The translations under genes and the position numbers were made by a program. From the NCBI GenBank assembly GCA_021799555.1, contig JAJZAG010000250.1:1-5703 (forward strand): a stretch of 5,703 bases of DNA. Direction: 5' to 3'. The stretch's first letter is position 1, and each line of letters starts with the position of its first letter. The notes under the pieces were generated by a model. That model was not told where the DNA came from. It did no database searches and worked only from the letters and a program-made list of their open reading frames with translations. Positions 1 through 5,703 of the stretch are shown here, one piece after another. Source of the DNA: Deltaproteobacteria bacterium (GTDB taxonomy: Bacteria; Desulfobacterota; Binatia; Binatales; Binataceae).

Positions 1-1219
1 CGAGCGAAGCCTTCTGCTGCTCGAACAGCATCTTCAGGTTGGTTTCGGCCCACGAGGTTTCGCTGGTCTTGGCGAGCGCAGTGACCTGCAATCCGGGCTT
101 GAGGTCGGTCTCGACCGTCAGCGACCGCGCCATCGAGAATACCGTGCGCTGCGTGAAGCCCTTGGTTATCGGATGCACGCCGTAATTCTGCACGATCGGG
201 TCCAAGCCGAGCGCCGGACCGGCAAACAACCGCAACACCTGATCGACGACAATATCGTCACCGACCTTGACCCCCCAATTTCCCACCATAGAGACGAGCG
301 CCTTCTCGTCGATCGAACCGTCGGGCTTTTCGGGCCGGAAGGTCACTATCGTTCTGCCGCCATGCTTCAGATAGTCATTGAGTTGATCGATCTCGTGCTG
401 GTCGAGCGGCTTTTGCGGTCCCGCAACTATGACCATAGTCGCGTCATCGGGAACTTTTGGAGCCTGCGCAAGAAGCAGTTTTTCAACCTCGTAGCCTTCG
501 CCCTCGAGGTCGGTCTTGAGCTGTCCGTAGCCGGTCGCGTTCTGCGCGTCGTCAATATCTCCTTCGCCCTCGCCGTCGAGGAAGTAGATCAGCTTCTTGC
601 TGTTTTTCGTTACGCGGATGATCGCGTTAGTGATCGCTTGCTCGTTCAAGTCGGTTACGTTGGTGCCGGAGCCCTTTTGATCGCCGCCGTACTGGATATG
701 CGTCGTGTTCATTACCGAAACTCTGTACTTCTCGGCAAGTTCCGGGTGCTTGTCGGGATCGACGAGCTCGTAGGTCACCTTCGGCGATGCGTACGCGTAG
801 GTCGCATACAGTTGGCGGGCTTGCTCGTTCTCTCCACCGGCGAAAAAGCCGATGAGTTTGAGCGGCTTCTTGAGATTCTTCACGACTTGCGTGGATTGCG
901 GAGAAAGGCTGTAAACCTTTTCGGCGGTCAAATCGAGCCGGCGATGATGAAGCGTGGAAAGGTAATTGACCGCGATGATCACCCCGACGAACGCGACCGA
1001 GTACACGACTGCGTTTACGCCGTAGCGCGTCGAGCGTTGCCCCGCAATTCCGATCAGCGCCGAACGGGTCGAGGTAAGCCAGAGGACCAGCGAGAACACG
1101 CCGCCGACCAGATTGACCCATACAAAGAGCCGGAAACCAGGAGCGATCCGGAGATCGATCAACCCGAAAATGATCAGGACCAGCCCGATTAGTCCGTAAA
1201 GTGCCGCCGACCGCCGCAT
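1..1219 (-). CDS. GldG-like ABC transporter auxiliary membrane protein (partial, 3' end off window)
   Basis: This frame is open from ATG at 1219 to the left edge (406 codons, no stop), so the C-terminus is missing. Role by family: GldG-type proteins are membrane-anchored, periplasm-facing partners of ABC-2 exporters; the substrate is unknown. Seen in the sequence: three hydrophobic segments (about residues 5-23, 31-49, 69-87), then the family hallmark RRLDLTAEKVYSLSPQS (93-109), followed by a soluble alpha/beta region. YFLDGEGEGD (212-221) sits where relatives usually have a GHGE-like motif; here Glu replaces His. The MVIVAGPQKPL stretch (262-272) and the following HEIDQLNDYLKHGGR also fit the family. 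The start is supported by AGGGGGA at 1230-1224, four bases before the ATG. The permease stop lies 11 bases upstream, which implies co-transcription. The gene symbol gldG is withheld because it is defined in gliding Bacteroidetes. Confidence 0.88.
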   Translation of the reverse strand, partial: MRRSAALYGLIGLVLIIFGLIDLRIAPGFRLFVWVNLVGGVFSLVLWLTSTRSALIGIAGQRSTRYGVNAVVYSVAFVGVIIAVNYLSTLHHRRLDLTAEKVYSLSPQSTQVVKNLKKPLKLIGFFAGGENEQARQLYATYAYASPKVTYELVDPDKHPELAEKYRVSVMNTTHIQYGGDQKGSGTNVTDLNEQAITNAIIRVTKNSKKLIYFLDGEGEGDIDDAQNATGYGQLKTDLEGEGYEVEKLLLAQAPKVPDDATMVIVAGPQKPLDQHEIDQLNDYLKHGGRTIVTFRPEKPDGSIDEKALVSMVGNWGVKVGDDIVVDQVLRLFAGPALGLDPIVQNYGVHPITKGFTQRTVFSMARSLTVETDLKPGLQVTALAKTSETSWAETNLKMLFEQQKASL

Positions 1220-1230
1220 CCCGTCCCCCT

Positions 1231-2007
1231 TTAACGCCAGCGCGCCGACTCAACCGCGCGCTGAGTCAGGAATAGCGCGACGAAGATCAGGCTCAGAAAA
1301 TAGACGATATCTTTGGTGTCAATTATTCCGAGCACCATCTGCGAAAAATGATCCGTGATCGACAGATAGCGCAACACGCCCGCAGACCATCCCGCCGCCC
1401 CGGTCTGCGCCGGCCACGAGATCACGAAAAGGAGCAGCAATGCGCCGAAGCCAGCAATAGCGGCGACGATCTGATTCTGGGTCACCGAGCTGGTAAAGAG
1501 CCCTATCGCGGCAAATGAAATCGCGAGAAACGCGAGTCCCAGGTATCCCGAGACCATCACGCCGATTTCAGGATTACCGAACGCTACCAGGATCAGAGGA
1601 AAAATCCCAGCGAGGGCGATCATAATCAGCAAAAACGCCGACGCCGCGATAAACTTGCCGGCAACGATCTCGCCCGTACGAATCGGCGCCGTAAGCAGCA
1701 ATTCATAGGTCCCCACGCGCTTCTCTTCGGCGAACGTGCGCATCGTCACTGCGGGAACGAGTATCACCAACACGATTGACAGGTTATGCAGCAGGGGCCC
1801 GATTACTCGGTCGTTAAGATTCAGATGCGCCAGCAGTTGCGGATTCTGCGCCGCCGAGTACATCTGCAGGATTATCTGAAAGTAGCTCAACAACTCGAAG
1901 AAAAAGAATCCACCCAAGAGCAGAAATACCGTCATCACCACGTAGGCGACCGGCTGCACAAAATACTGGGCAAGCTCCTTGCCCGCGATCGTCAATGCAT
2001 TCTTCAT
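1231..2007 (-). CDS. ABC-2 type transporter permease (GldF-like)
   Basis: This is an inner-membrane permease of 258 residues, the usual size for GldF/NosY-type ABC-2 subunits. It should dimerise and form the export channel driven by the ATPase encoded just upstream. The N-terminus ELAQYFVQPVAYVV (11-24) is a cytoplasmic amphipathic stretch running into the first membrane segment (about 20-42). The extracytoplasmic loop (about 43-74) is followed by hydrophobic segments near 75-89, 115-143, 150-172, 178-197 and 233-248. The sequence VTMRTFAEEKRVGTYELLL (87-105) is the conserved cytoplasmic coupling motif of this subfamily, and TAPIRTGEIVAGKF follows it. The start at 2007 has GGTGAG six bases upstream. 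The gene lies 18 bases after the ATPase stop and 11 bases before the GldG-like start, so all three are probably one transcript. The exported substrate cannot be read from the sequence. Confidence 0.93.
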   Translation of the reverse strand: MKNALTIAGKELAQYFVQPVAYVVMTVFLLLGGFFFFELLSYFQIILQMYSAAQNPQLLAHLNLNDRVIGPLLHNLSIVLVILVPAVTMRTFAEEKRVGTYELLLTAPIRTGEIVAGKFIAASAFLLIMIALAGIFPLILVAFGNPEIGVMVSGYLGLAFLAISFAAIGLFTSSVTQNQIVAAIAGFGALLLLFVISWPAQTGAAGWSAGVLRYLSITDHFSQMVLGIIDTKDIVYFLSLIFVALFLTQRAVESARWR

Positions 2008-2025
2008 TGTGCGCTCACCGAAACT

Positions 2026-2793
2026 TTACGCGCGCCCCGCCCCAACTTCTTCCAGCGTCTCCTCATCTTCGGCGTGCGTGGCGTGGCGCTCTTTCGAGAT
2101 CGCGTCGAGGAAGACCTGCTCGAGCGAAGTGCCCGCCGGTATCTCACTCAGCTTCTCCTCCAGGACTACACGCCCGTCGGCGATTATCACTACCCGGTCG
2201 CAGATCTGCGAGACCTCGGGAAGAATGTGAGTCGAGAGCACCACCGTACGGTCGCCTGAGAGATCTTTGATAAGTCCTCGAATCTCATGAATCTGGCGCG
2301 GGTCAAGGCCGATCGTCGGCTCATCCAGCACCAGCACCTGCGGATCGTGAATCAGCGCTTGCGCAAGGCCAACGCGTTGGCGGTAACCCTTCGAAAGCTG
2401 CCCGCAGATCCGGCCCCGCATCTCGACCAGCCCGCAGACCTCGAGCGCATGCTCGAGCGCAGCGTCCATCTTCGATCGCGTTACTCCGCGCAGCTTTGCG
2501 ACAAAACGCAGATACGGTTCGACGCGCATATCGGTATAGAGCGGCGGAGTTTCAGGCAGATAGCCAATTTTGCGGCGCGCTTCGAGCGATTGGGTAAAAA
2601 TGTCCAACCCGTCGATCAAAACCGTTCCCGCGGTCGCAGGCATGTAGCCGGTAATGATCCTCATCGTAGTGGTTTTGCCGGCGCCATTGGGGCCCAGAAA
2701 ACCCAGGATCGACCCGCGTTCAGCCTTGAAGCTGACGTCCTTGATCGCGGTAAAGTTACCGTAGAGCTTGGTTAGATTTTTAACCTCGATCAT
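2026..2793 (-). CDS. ABC transporter ATP-binding protein (GldA/NatA-like)
   Basis: This is a cytoplasmic ATPase of 255 residues that powers the permease encoded next. All nucleotide-binding motifs are intact: Walker A GPNGAGKT (34-41), signature LSKGYRQR (133-140), Walker B VLVLDEP (153-159) with catalytic Glu158, D-loop GLDP (162-165) and switch His189 in STHILPE. The Q-loop position reads GYLPETPPLY (77-86), with Glu81 where most ABC proteins have Gln; from memory this is usual in the GldA/NatA branch. SLEQVFLDAISKE (223-235) is the typical C-terminal helix, and an acidic tail of about 20 residues follows. The start is well fixed because two in-frame TGA codons lie just upstream (the triplets before GCG ACT GGA ATG). 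The ribosome site is weak: GATGAG about eight bases before the ATG. It is the first gene of the three-gene cassette. The transport class is certain; the cargo is unknown. Confidence 0.95.
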   Translation of the reverse strand: MIEVKNLTKLYGNFTAIKDVSFKAERGSILGFLGPNGAGKTTTMRIITGYMPATAGTVLIDGLDIFTQSLEARRKIGYLPETPPLYTDMRVEPYLRFVAKLRGVTRSKMDAALEHALEVCGLVEMRGRICGQLSKGYRQRVGLAQALIHDPQVLVLDEPTIGLDPRQIHEIRGLIKDLSGDRTVVLSTHILPEVSQICDRVVIIADGRVVLEEKLSEIPAGTSLEQVFLDAISKERHATHAEDEETLEEVGAGRA

Positions 2794-2917
2794 TCCAGTC
2801 GCTCATCACCACCGGGCTGTTCAGCCGCTGAAGTCGGCTTCTCCGGTCCTCAATCTTCGATGGCGTCTCAATTGCGACGGCGCCTACATCCCGGAAATTC
2901 GATAAAGCAATCGATTA

Positions 2918-2945
2918 GTTAAATCAGTGTGCAGCTAGGAGTCAA
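2918..2945 (-). promoter_or_regulatory. candidate sigma70-type promoter for the ABC cassette
   Basis: Reading the minus strand, TTGACT (2945-2940, five of six to the -35 consensus) is followed after 16 bases by TTTAAC (2923-2918, four of six to TATAAT). It lies in the 284-base gap before the ATPase and would give a leader of roughly 115-120 bases. That leader contains a small palindrome, TTCAGccgCTGAA (2820-2832), of unknown meaning. Assigned by eye only; the spacing is one base short of optimal, and the host's promoter consensus is not known. I see no gene in the rest of this gap. Confidence 0.35.
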
Positions 2946-3077
2946 TACGATCCTGCTCGCGGCACGATTAATCCGCCATACCTCTAATGATGACAGTACT
3001 TGCGGCAGATCAATAGCCCTCCGACCCGATTCTCGCGCCTTTCCCACCTCTGAGACACCCGGCGACATACCTTGGTG

Positions 3078-4058
3078 TCAGCCGAAGCGCAGAATAATTT
3101 TCCCAAAATGTTCGGACGCTTGCATCATGCGATGCGCGGCTGACGCTTCGGAAGCGGGCAAGACTTTGTAGATGGGCGGTCGCAGGCTGCCAGCGGAAAG
3201 TGCCGCGCCGAGCCGCCCCAAAAATGCGCTCACGATCGCAGCCTTCTCCGCCGCCGGGCGGCTGCGCAACGTCGATCCGAAAATCCGGATATGGCGGCGC
3301 AGCACGGCAGCGAGATCGATCTCGGCCCTCGATCCGGTCATGAGGCCGATCAGCACCAGGCGTCCACCGTGAGCGAGCGACTCAATATTCGGCGCGAGGT
3401 AAGCCGCGCCGATACTATCGAGTATCACGTCCGCGCCGCGTCCGTTTGTCGCCGTTTTGACGGCGGGCGGGAACGGACCGGATTTGTAGTTGATCGCTAC
3501 GTCAGCGCCAAACTTGAGGCATTGCTCGCATTTCGCATCGCTGCCGGCCGTCACGATCGAACGCGCCCCCGCCTCCCGCAGGAGCTGAATCGACGCAGTG
3601 CCGACGCCGCTGCCACCACCGTGAATCAGCACGTTGTCGCCGGGCTTTACGTCGGCAAGCTCGAAGAGATTCAGAAACGCGGTCAAGTAAACCTCTGGAA
3701 TACCCGCCGCCTCTTCATCGCTGAGCGCGCCCGGGATTGCCATCGCCGAACCGGCATGCGCCACTGCCAACTCGGCGTACCCACCGCCCGGCAACAGCGC
3801 CATCGCACGATCGCCGATCTTCCACCCATGCGCAGACTTGCCGACCGCGATCACCTCGCCCGCGCACTCGAGCCCGAGGATCTCCGAAGCTCCGGGCGGC
3901 GGCGGATAGTGCCCCTGCCGCTGCATCAGGTCAGCCCGATTCAGGCCGGCACATCGCACGCGGATAAGAATTTCGTCATCTTTCGGAGACGGATCGGGCA
4001 CGTCGCCGAGCCTCAGCACGGATTCATCGCCAGGACGATCGAAGATTACCGCTTTCAT
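3078..4058 (-). CDS. NAD(P)H quinone oxidoreductase, PIG3 family (zinc-free MDR)
   Basis: This is a cytoplasmic medium-chain dehydrogenase/reductase of 326 residues, a normal full length. By family it transfers hydride from NADPH to quinones or related enones. The N-terminal catalytic domain carries CAGLNRADLMQRQGHYPPPP (37-56), a close match to the PIG3/TP53I3 block, then GLECAGEVIAVG (62-73). The cofactor domain has HGGGSGVGTASIQL (146-159), the glycine-rich dinucleotide loop, and GADVILDSIGAAY (208-220). GSTLRSRPAAEKAAIV (261-276) and the ending HFGKIILRFG (317-326) are also typical. The structural zinc cysteines of alcohol dehydrogenases are absent, as expected. The ATG at 4058 is the only good start: no other start codon lies between it and the in-frame TGA 11 codons upstream, and AGGG lies nine bases before it. 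It is separated by 284 bases from the ABC cassette and diverges from the peptidase gene, so it is probably its own unit. The physiological substrate is unknown. Confidence 0.93.
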   Translation of the reverse strand: MKAVIFDRPGDESVLRLGDVPDPSPKDDEILIRVRCAGLNRADLMQRQGHYPPPPGASEILGLECAGEVIAVGKSAHGWKIGDRAMALLPGGGYAELAVAHAGSAMAIPGALSDEEAAGIPEVYLTAFLNLFELADVKPGDNVLIHGGGSGVGTASIQLLREAGARSIVTAGSDAKCEQCLKFGADVAINYKSGPFPPAVKTATNGRGADVILDSIGAAYLAPNIESLAHGGRLVLIGLMTGSRAEIDLAAVLRRHIRIFGSTLRSRPAAEKAAIVSAFLGRLGAALSAGSLRPPIYKVLPASEASAAHRMMQASEHFGKIILRFG

Positions 4059-4194
4059 AGAGCTAGACCCTGCCCGAGCCGTGCCGATTAGTCAAAAGCA
4101 AACATCAGCAGGGGCACGAACGCGATTCGACAAATCAAACGAGTCGCCACAAGGCTTGACCCGGCCTTAGCGATCGGGGGATTTAGACGGGTCC

Positions 4195-4208
4195 AACTTA
4201 CATAAGTT
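4195..4208. repeat. short inverted repeat in divergent gap, possible operator
   Basis: AACTTA CA TAAGTT has perfect six-base arms around two bases and lies 31 bases upstream of the peptidase ATG, in the 181-base gap between divergent genes. The loop is too short for an RNA hairpin of note, so a protein-binding site or chance are the options. The only -35-like box I see for the peptidase is TTGACC at 4156-4161, without a convincing -10 partner. The rest of the gap (4059-4239) shows no gene. Confidence 0.3.
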
Positions 4209-4239
4209 TTTCTCGGCAGCGGACGGAGGGAGACCGGCG

Positions 4240-5433
4240 ATGAAGGCGATTCGAATTTTCTGTGCGCTTGCAGCAACGATGCTGGCGATATTTTCGGCGG
4301 GCGTCGCCCTCGAAGGTGAAATTCCCGCAGCCAATAGTCTCCCGCTCACGCGGTATTTGCGCGTCGCTGTGGTGCCCTCGTCCAAGAGCGTCGATGCCTT
4401 CGTCGGCGACGGCGTAGCTCACGCGGCCTTCGAGTTGTACGTCGCGAATTTCGGCGACAAGCCCGTCCGCCTCGTCGCGGTGCGGCTCGAGGGCGCTGGC
4501 GGCGCGGAACCGTATTTTAAAACCATCGACCGCGACGCACTTGAATCTGCGTTCAGCAAGCTCGGCTTTCCCCGCCAGACGCGCGTGGCGCCAATCCTCG
4601 GTCGAGGAGAAAGCGCAGTGATTTTTCTCTTTCCGAACTTCGGCGCGCCGGAGCGGGCGCCGGCATCTGTGGTCACCTCGCTCGATGTCGAGGAGGAGGG
4701 CAAGCCGGATTCCGAGCAGCGCATAACGATTGCACCGATCGCAGTACGGCACCACGCTGCCGTCGTGATTCAGCCGCCGCTTACGGGTCGGAATTGGTTG
4801 GCCGCCAACGGCCCCTCAAATACATCGATCCATCGGCGCGCGATTTTCATAGTTGACGGCGTTCCCCGGATCGGACAGCGTTTCGCAATCGATTTCGTCA
4901 AGCTTGGCCCGGACGGACGCACCTATCGTGGCGATCAGCATAACAACCGCAGCTACTATGCCTATCGCCAACCGATCACCGCGGTAGCCGCCGGCACGAT
5001 CGTGGCCACGCTCGACGGCGTGCCCGACAACATACCGGAATCCGGAAATTTCGCGGTCGAGTTGCGCCTCGCCAACGCGGGAGGGAATTTCGTCGCCGAG
5101 CGAATCGGCGATGGCCGGTACGTGATGTACGCGCATCTCGAACCCGGGTCGCTCGAGGTGAAGCCCGGCGACCAGGTTAAGGCCGGCCAGACAATCGCCA
5201 GCCTTGGCAATACCGGCAGTTCCACCGAACCGCACCTCCATATACAGGTCTGCAACGCGCCGTCGTTCCTCGGCTCCGACGGAATTCCTTACGAATTCGA
5301 CTCATTCACACTTAAGAAGTACCGAATCGACCGAAAAAACGATCAACCCGTGCATCTGGAGATCGATAGCTCGGCCCCGGTGAAGCAGCAGACTCCGATG
5401 GAGGACGAACTGATCGATTTCGGCGCGAGGTGA
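4240..5433 (+). CDS. exported M23 (LytM-type) metallopeptidase
   Basis: This is a 397-residue protein predicted to be exported and to cleave peptidoglycan cross-links or another envelope substrate. Residues 1-23 form a signal peptide (MKAIRIF, then a hydrophobic core ending SAGVA). Residues about 35-180 form a beta-rich N-terminal domain (FELYVANFGDKPVRLVAVRLE, 64-84) that I do not assign. The catalytic domain starts near GPSNTSIHRRA (191-201). It contains QRFAIDF (213-219, zinc ligand Asp218), YAHL (297-300, His299), GDQVKAGQTIASLGNTGSS (310-328) and EPHLHIQV (330-337, His332 and His334). The classical HxxxD motif is altered: Arg214 stands where the first zinc His is expected. His198 in HRR is a candidate replacement, and from memory this HRR...QRFAID layout recurs in a subfamily. 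A charged tail follows YEFDSFTLKKY (351-361). The ATG is supported by GGAGG at 4225-4229. Its neighbours run divergently and convergently, so it appears monocistronic. Confidence 0.92.
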   Translation: MKAIRIFCALAATMLAIFSAGVALEGEIPAANSLPLTRYLRVAVVPSSKSVDAFVGDGVAHAAFELYVANFGDKPVRLVAVRLEGAGGAEPYFKTIDRDALESAFSKLGFPRQTRVAPILGRGESAVIFLFPNFGAPERAPASVVTSLDVEEEGKPDSEQRITIAPIAVRHHAAVVIQPPLTGRNWLAANGPSNTSIHRRAIFIVDGVPRIGQRFAIDFVKLGPDGRTYRGDQHNNRSYYAYRQPITAVAAGTIVATLDGVPDNIPESGNFAVELRLANAGGNFVAERIGDGRYVMYAHLEPGSLEVKPGDQVKAGQTIASLGNTGSSTEPHLHIQVCNAPSFLGSDGIPYEFDSFTLKKYRIDRKNDQPVHLEIDSSAPVKQQTPMEDELIDFGAR

Positions 5434-5488
5434 ATCCAAACCGCCGCACGCACCAGGCACCGGCGAACAGCGGACGAGGCAGCACCTC

Positions 5489-5517
5489 CGCCGCAGGAAT
5501 ACCGCGCGCCTGCGGCG
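5489..5517. terminator. GC-rich hairpin between convergent genes, possible terminator
   Basis: CGCCGCAGG (5489-5497) pairs perfectly with CCTGCGGCG (5509-5517) around an 11-base loop. It lies 55 bases after the peptidase stop and 47 bases after the stop of the convergent minus-strand gene, the right place for a shared terminator. Neither strand has a run of T after the stem (the plus strand continues TTACTTGCG), so intrinsic termination would be weak. A chance hairpin in GC-rich DNA is possible. Confidence 0.45.
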
Positions 5518-5564
5518 TTACTTGCGCTTGCGATCAGAGAAAGCCCTGCGCCCCTATCCGCGAG

Positions 5565-5703
5565 TCAATTGTAGTTGTTGCAGACTGTCACGCCGACATT
5601 CTGGAAAGTGTTCATCTCTTCGAAGACGCGATTTATCCCGGCAAGATCGCACGTGCCGGTCACCATCGACTTGGGCGAGATTCGCCCCACTTCGACCATC
5701 TGC
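5565..5703 (-). CDS. C-terminal end of a probable medium-chain (zinc-type) dehydrogenase, partial
   Basis: Reading in from the right edge, 45 codons run to TGA at 5567-5565; the 5' part of the gene is outside the window. The fragment begins QMVEVGRISPKSMVTGTCDL and continues AGINRVFEEMNTFQNVGVTV, ending CNNYN. The pattern of a 'V..GRI.P..MVT' strand-turn, then a helix of the type 'L..INR.FEEM', then 'NVGV.V', is how many MDR alcohol dehydrogenases end. The usual His of the 'VTH' motif is Gly here. Coding nature is supported by the sensible amino acid composition and by the convergent arrangement with a hairpin in between. No catalytic residue is in view, so substrate and exact subfamily are undetermined, and another family cannot be excluded. 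Confidence 0.6.
   Translation of the reverse strand, partial: QMVEVGRISPKSMVTGTCDLAGINRVFEEMNTFQNVGVTVCNNYN

Noticed and set aside
173..1192. 339-codon plus-strand open frame
   Set aside because: It lies fully opposite the GldG-like gene, is rich in Arg and Asp, and has no recognisable motif; the minus-strand frame has family motifs, a ribosome site and operon context.
627..1253. 208-codon minus-strand open frame beginning MSRRAGVKGG
   Set aside because: It is out of frame with the GldG-like protein over the same bases, starts inside the permease gene, and has no motif or membrane pattern.
2919..3068. 49-residue minus-strand open frame (MSPGVSEVGK...) in the gap before the ABC cassette
   Set aside because: No recognisable motif and only a poorly spaced AAGG before the ATG; it overlaps the candidate promoter. 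Too little support to call a gene.
3054..3079. GACACC/GGTGTC inverted repeat at the end of the oxidoreductase gene
   Set aside because: Six-base stem, 14-base loop, no following T run on either strand, and it overlaps the stop codon; too weak to call a terminator.
2929..3171. 80-codon plus-strand frame in the same gap
   Set aside because: It begins with GTG, runs antisense into the oxidoreductase gene, and has a composition unlike a protein family.
3291..4091. 266-codon plus-strand open frame
   Set aside because: Antisense shadow of the oxidoreductase, whose minus-strand product has clear PIG3-family motifs along its full length.
4088..4276. 62-codon minus-strand frame with a hydrophobic end, in the divergent gap
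   Set aside because: It overlaps the start of the peptidase gene, has no ribosome site that I can see, and its hydrophobic tail is only a few residues long.
4198..4755. 185-codon minus-strand open frame opposite the peptidase gene
   Set aside because: Arg- and His-rich antisense shadow with no motif, opposite a protein with a signal peptide and an M23 domain.

Overview
The window looks like ordinary chromosomal DNA from a fairly GC-rich, probably Gram-negative bacterium. Codon use favours GC-ending triplets, proteins are exported and membrane-bound, and a GldA/GldF/GldG-type ABC cassette sits next to an M23 peptidase of a type I associate with Deltaproteobacteria-like or Binatota-like lineages. 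That placement is a weak inference from gene content; there is no marker gene. I see no rRNA, tRNA, CRISPR array, insertion sequence, integrase or phage gene.

Layout. Positions 1-2793, all on the minus strand, hold a tight three-gene ABC export cassette. It is transcribed from right to left as ATPase (2793-2026), ABC-2 permease (2007-1231) and a GldG-like auxiliary membrane protein (1219 to beyond the left edge). The gaps are 18 and 11 bases, with Shine-Dalgarno-like sequences in them, so this is almost certainly one operon. A 284-base gap (2794-3077) precedes it and holds a candidate promoter. Next, also on the minus strand, is a PIG3-type NAD(P)H quinone oxidoreductase (4058-3078). A 181-base divergent gap follows, containing a short near-palindrome, and leads into a plus-strand exported M23 metallopeptidase (4240-5433). 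After it, a GC-rich hairpin (5489-5517) lies between this gene and the 3' end of another minus-strand gene (5703-5565). That fragment encodes a C-terminus resembling medium-chain dehydrogenases.

How the genes fit together. The ATPase and permease should form an ABC-2 type exporter, and the GldG-like protein is its periplasm-facing partner; the substrate is unknown. The peptidase is predicted to act on peptidoglycan or another envelope substrate, so two of the units concern the envelope, but nothing in the sequence ties them functionally. The quinone oxidoreductase and the partial dehydrogenase are independent metabolic genes. No clearly new system is visible. The points most worth a second look are the uncharacterised Gld-like cassette, the altered zinc-site motif of the M23 protein, and an unusually high density of GATC across the whole window.
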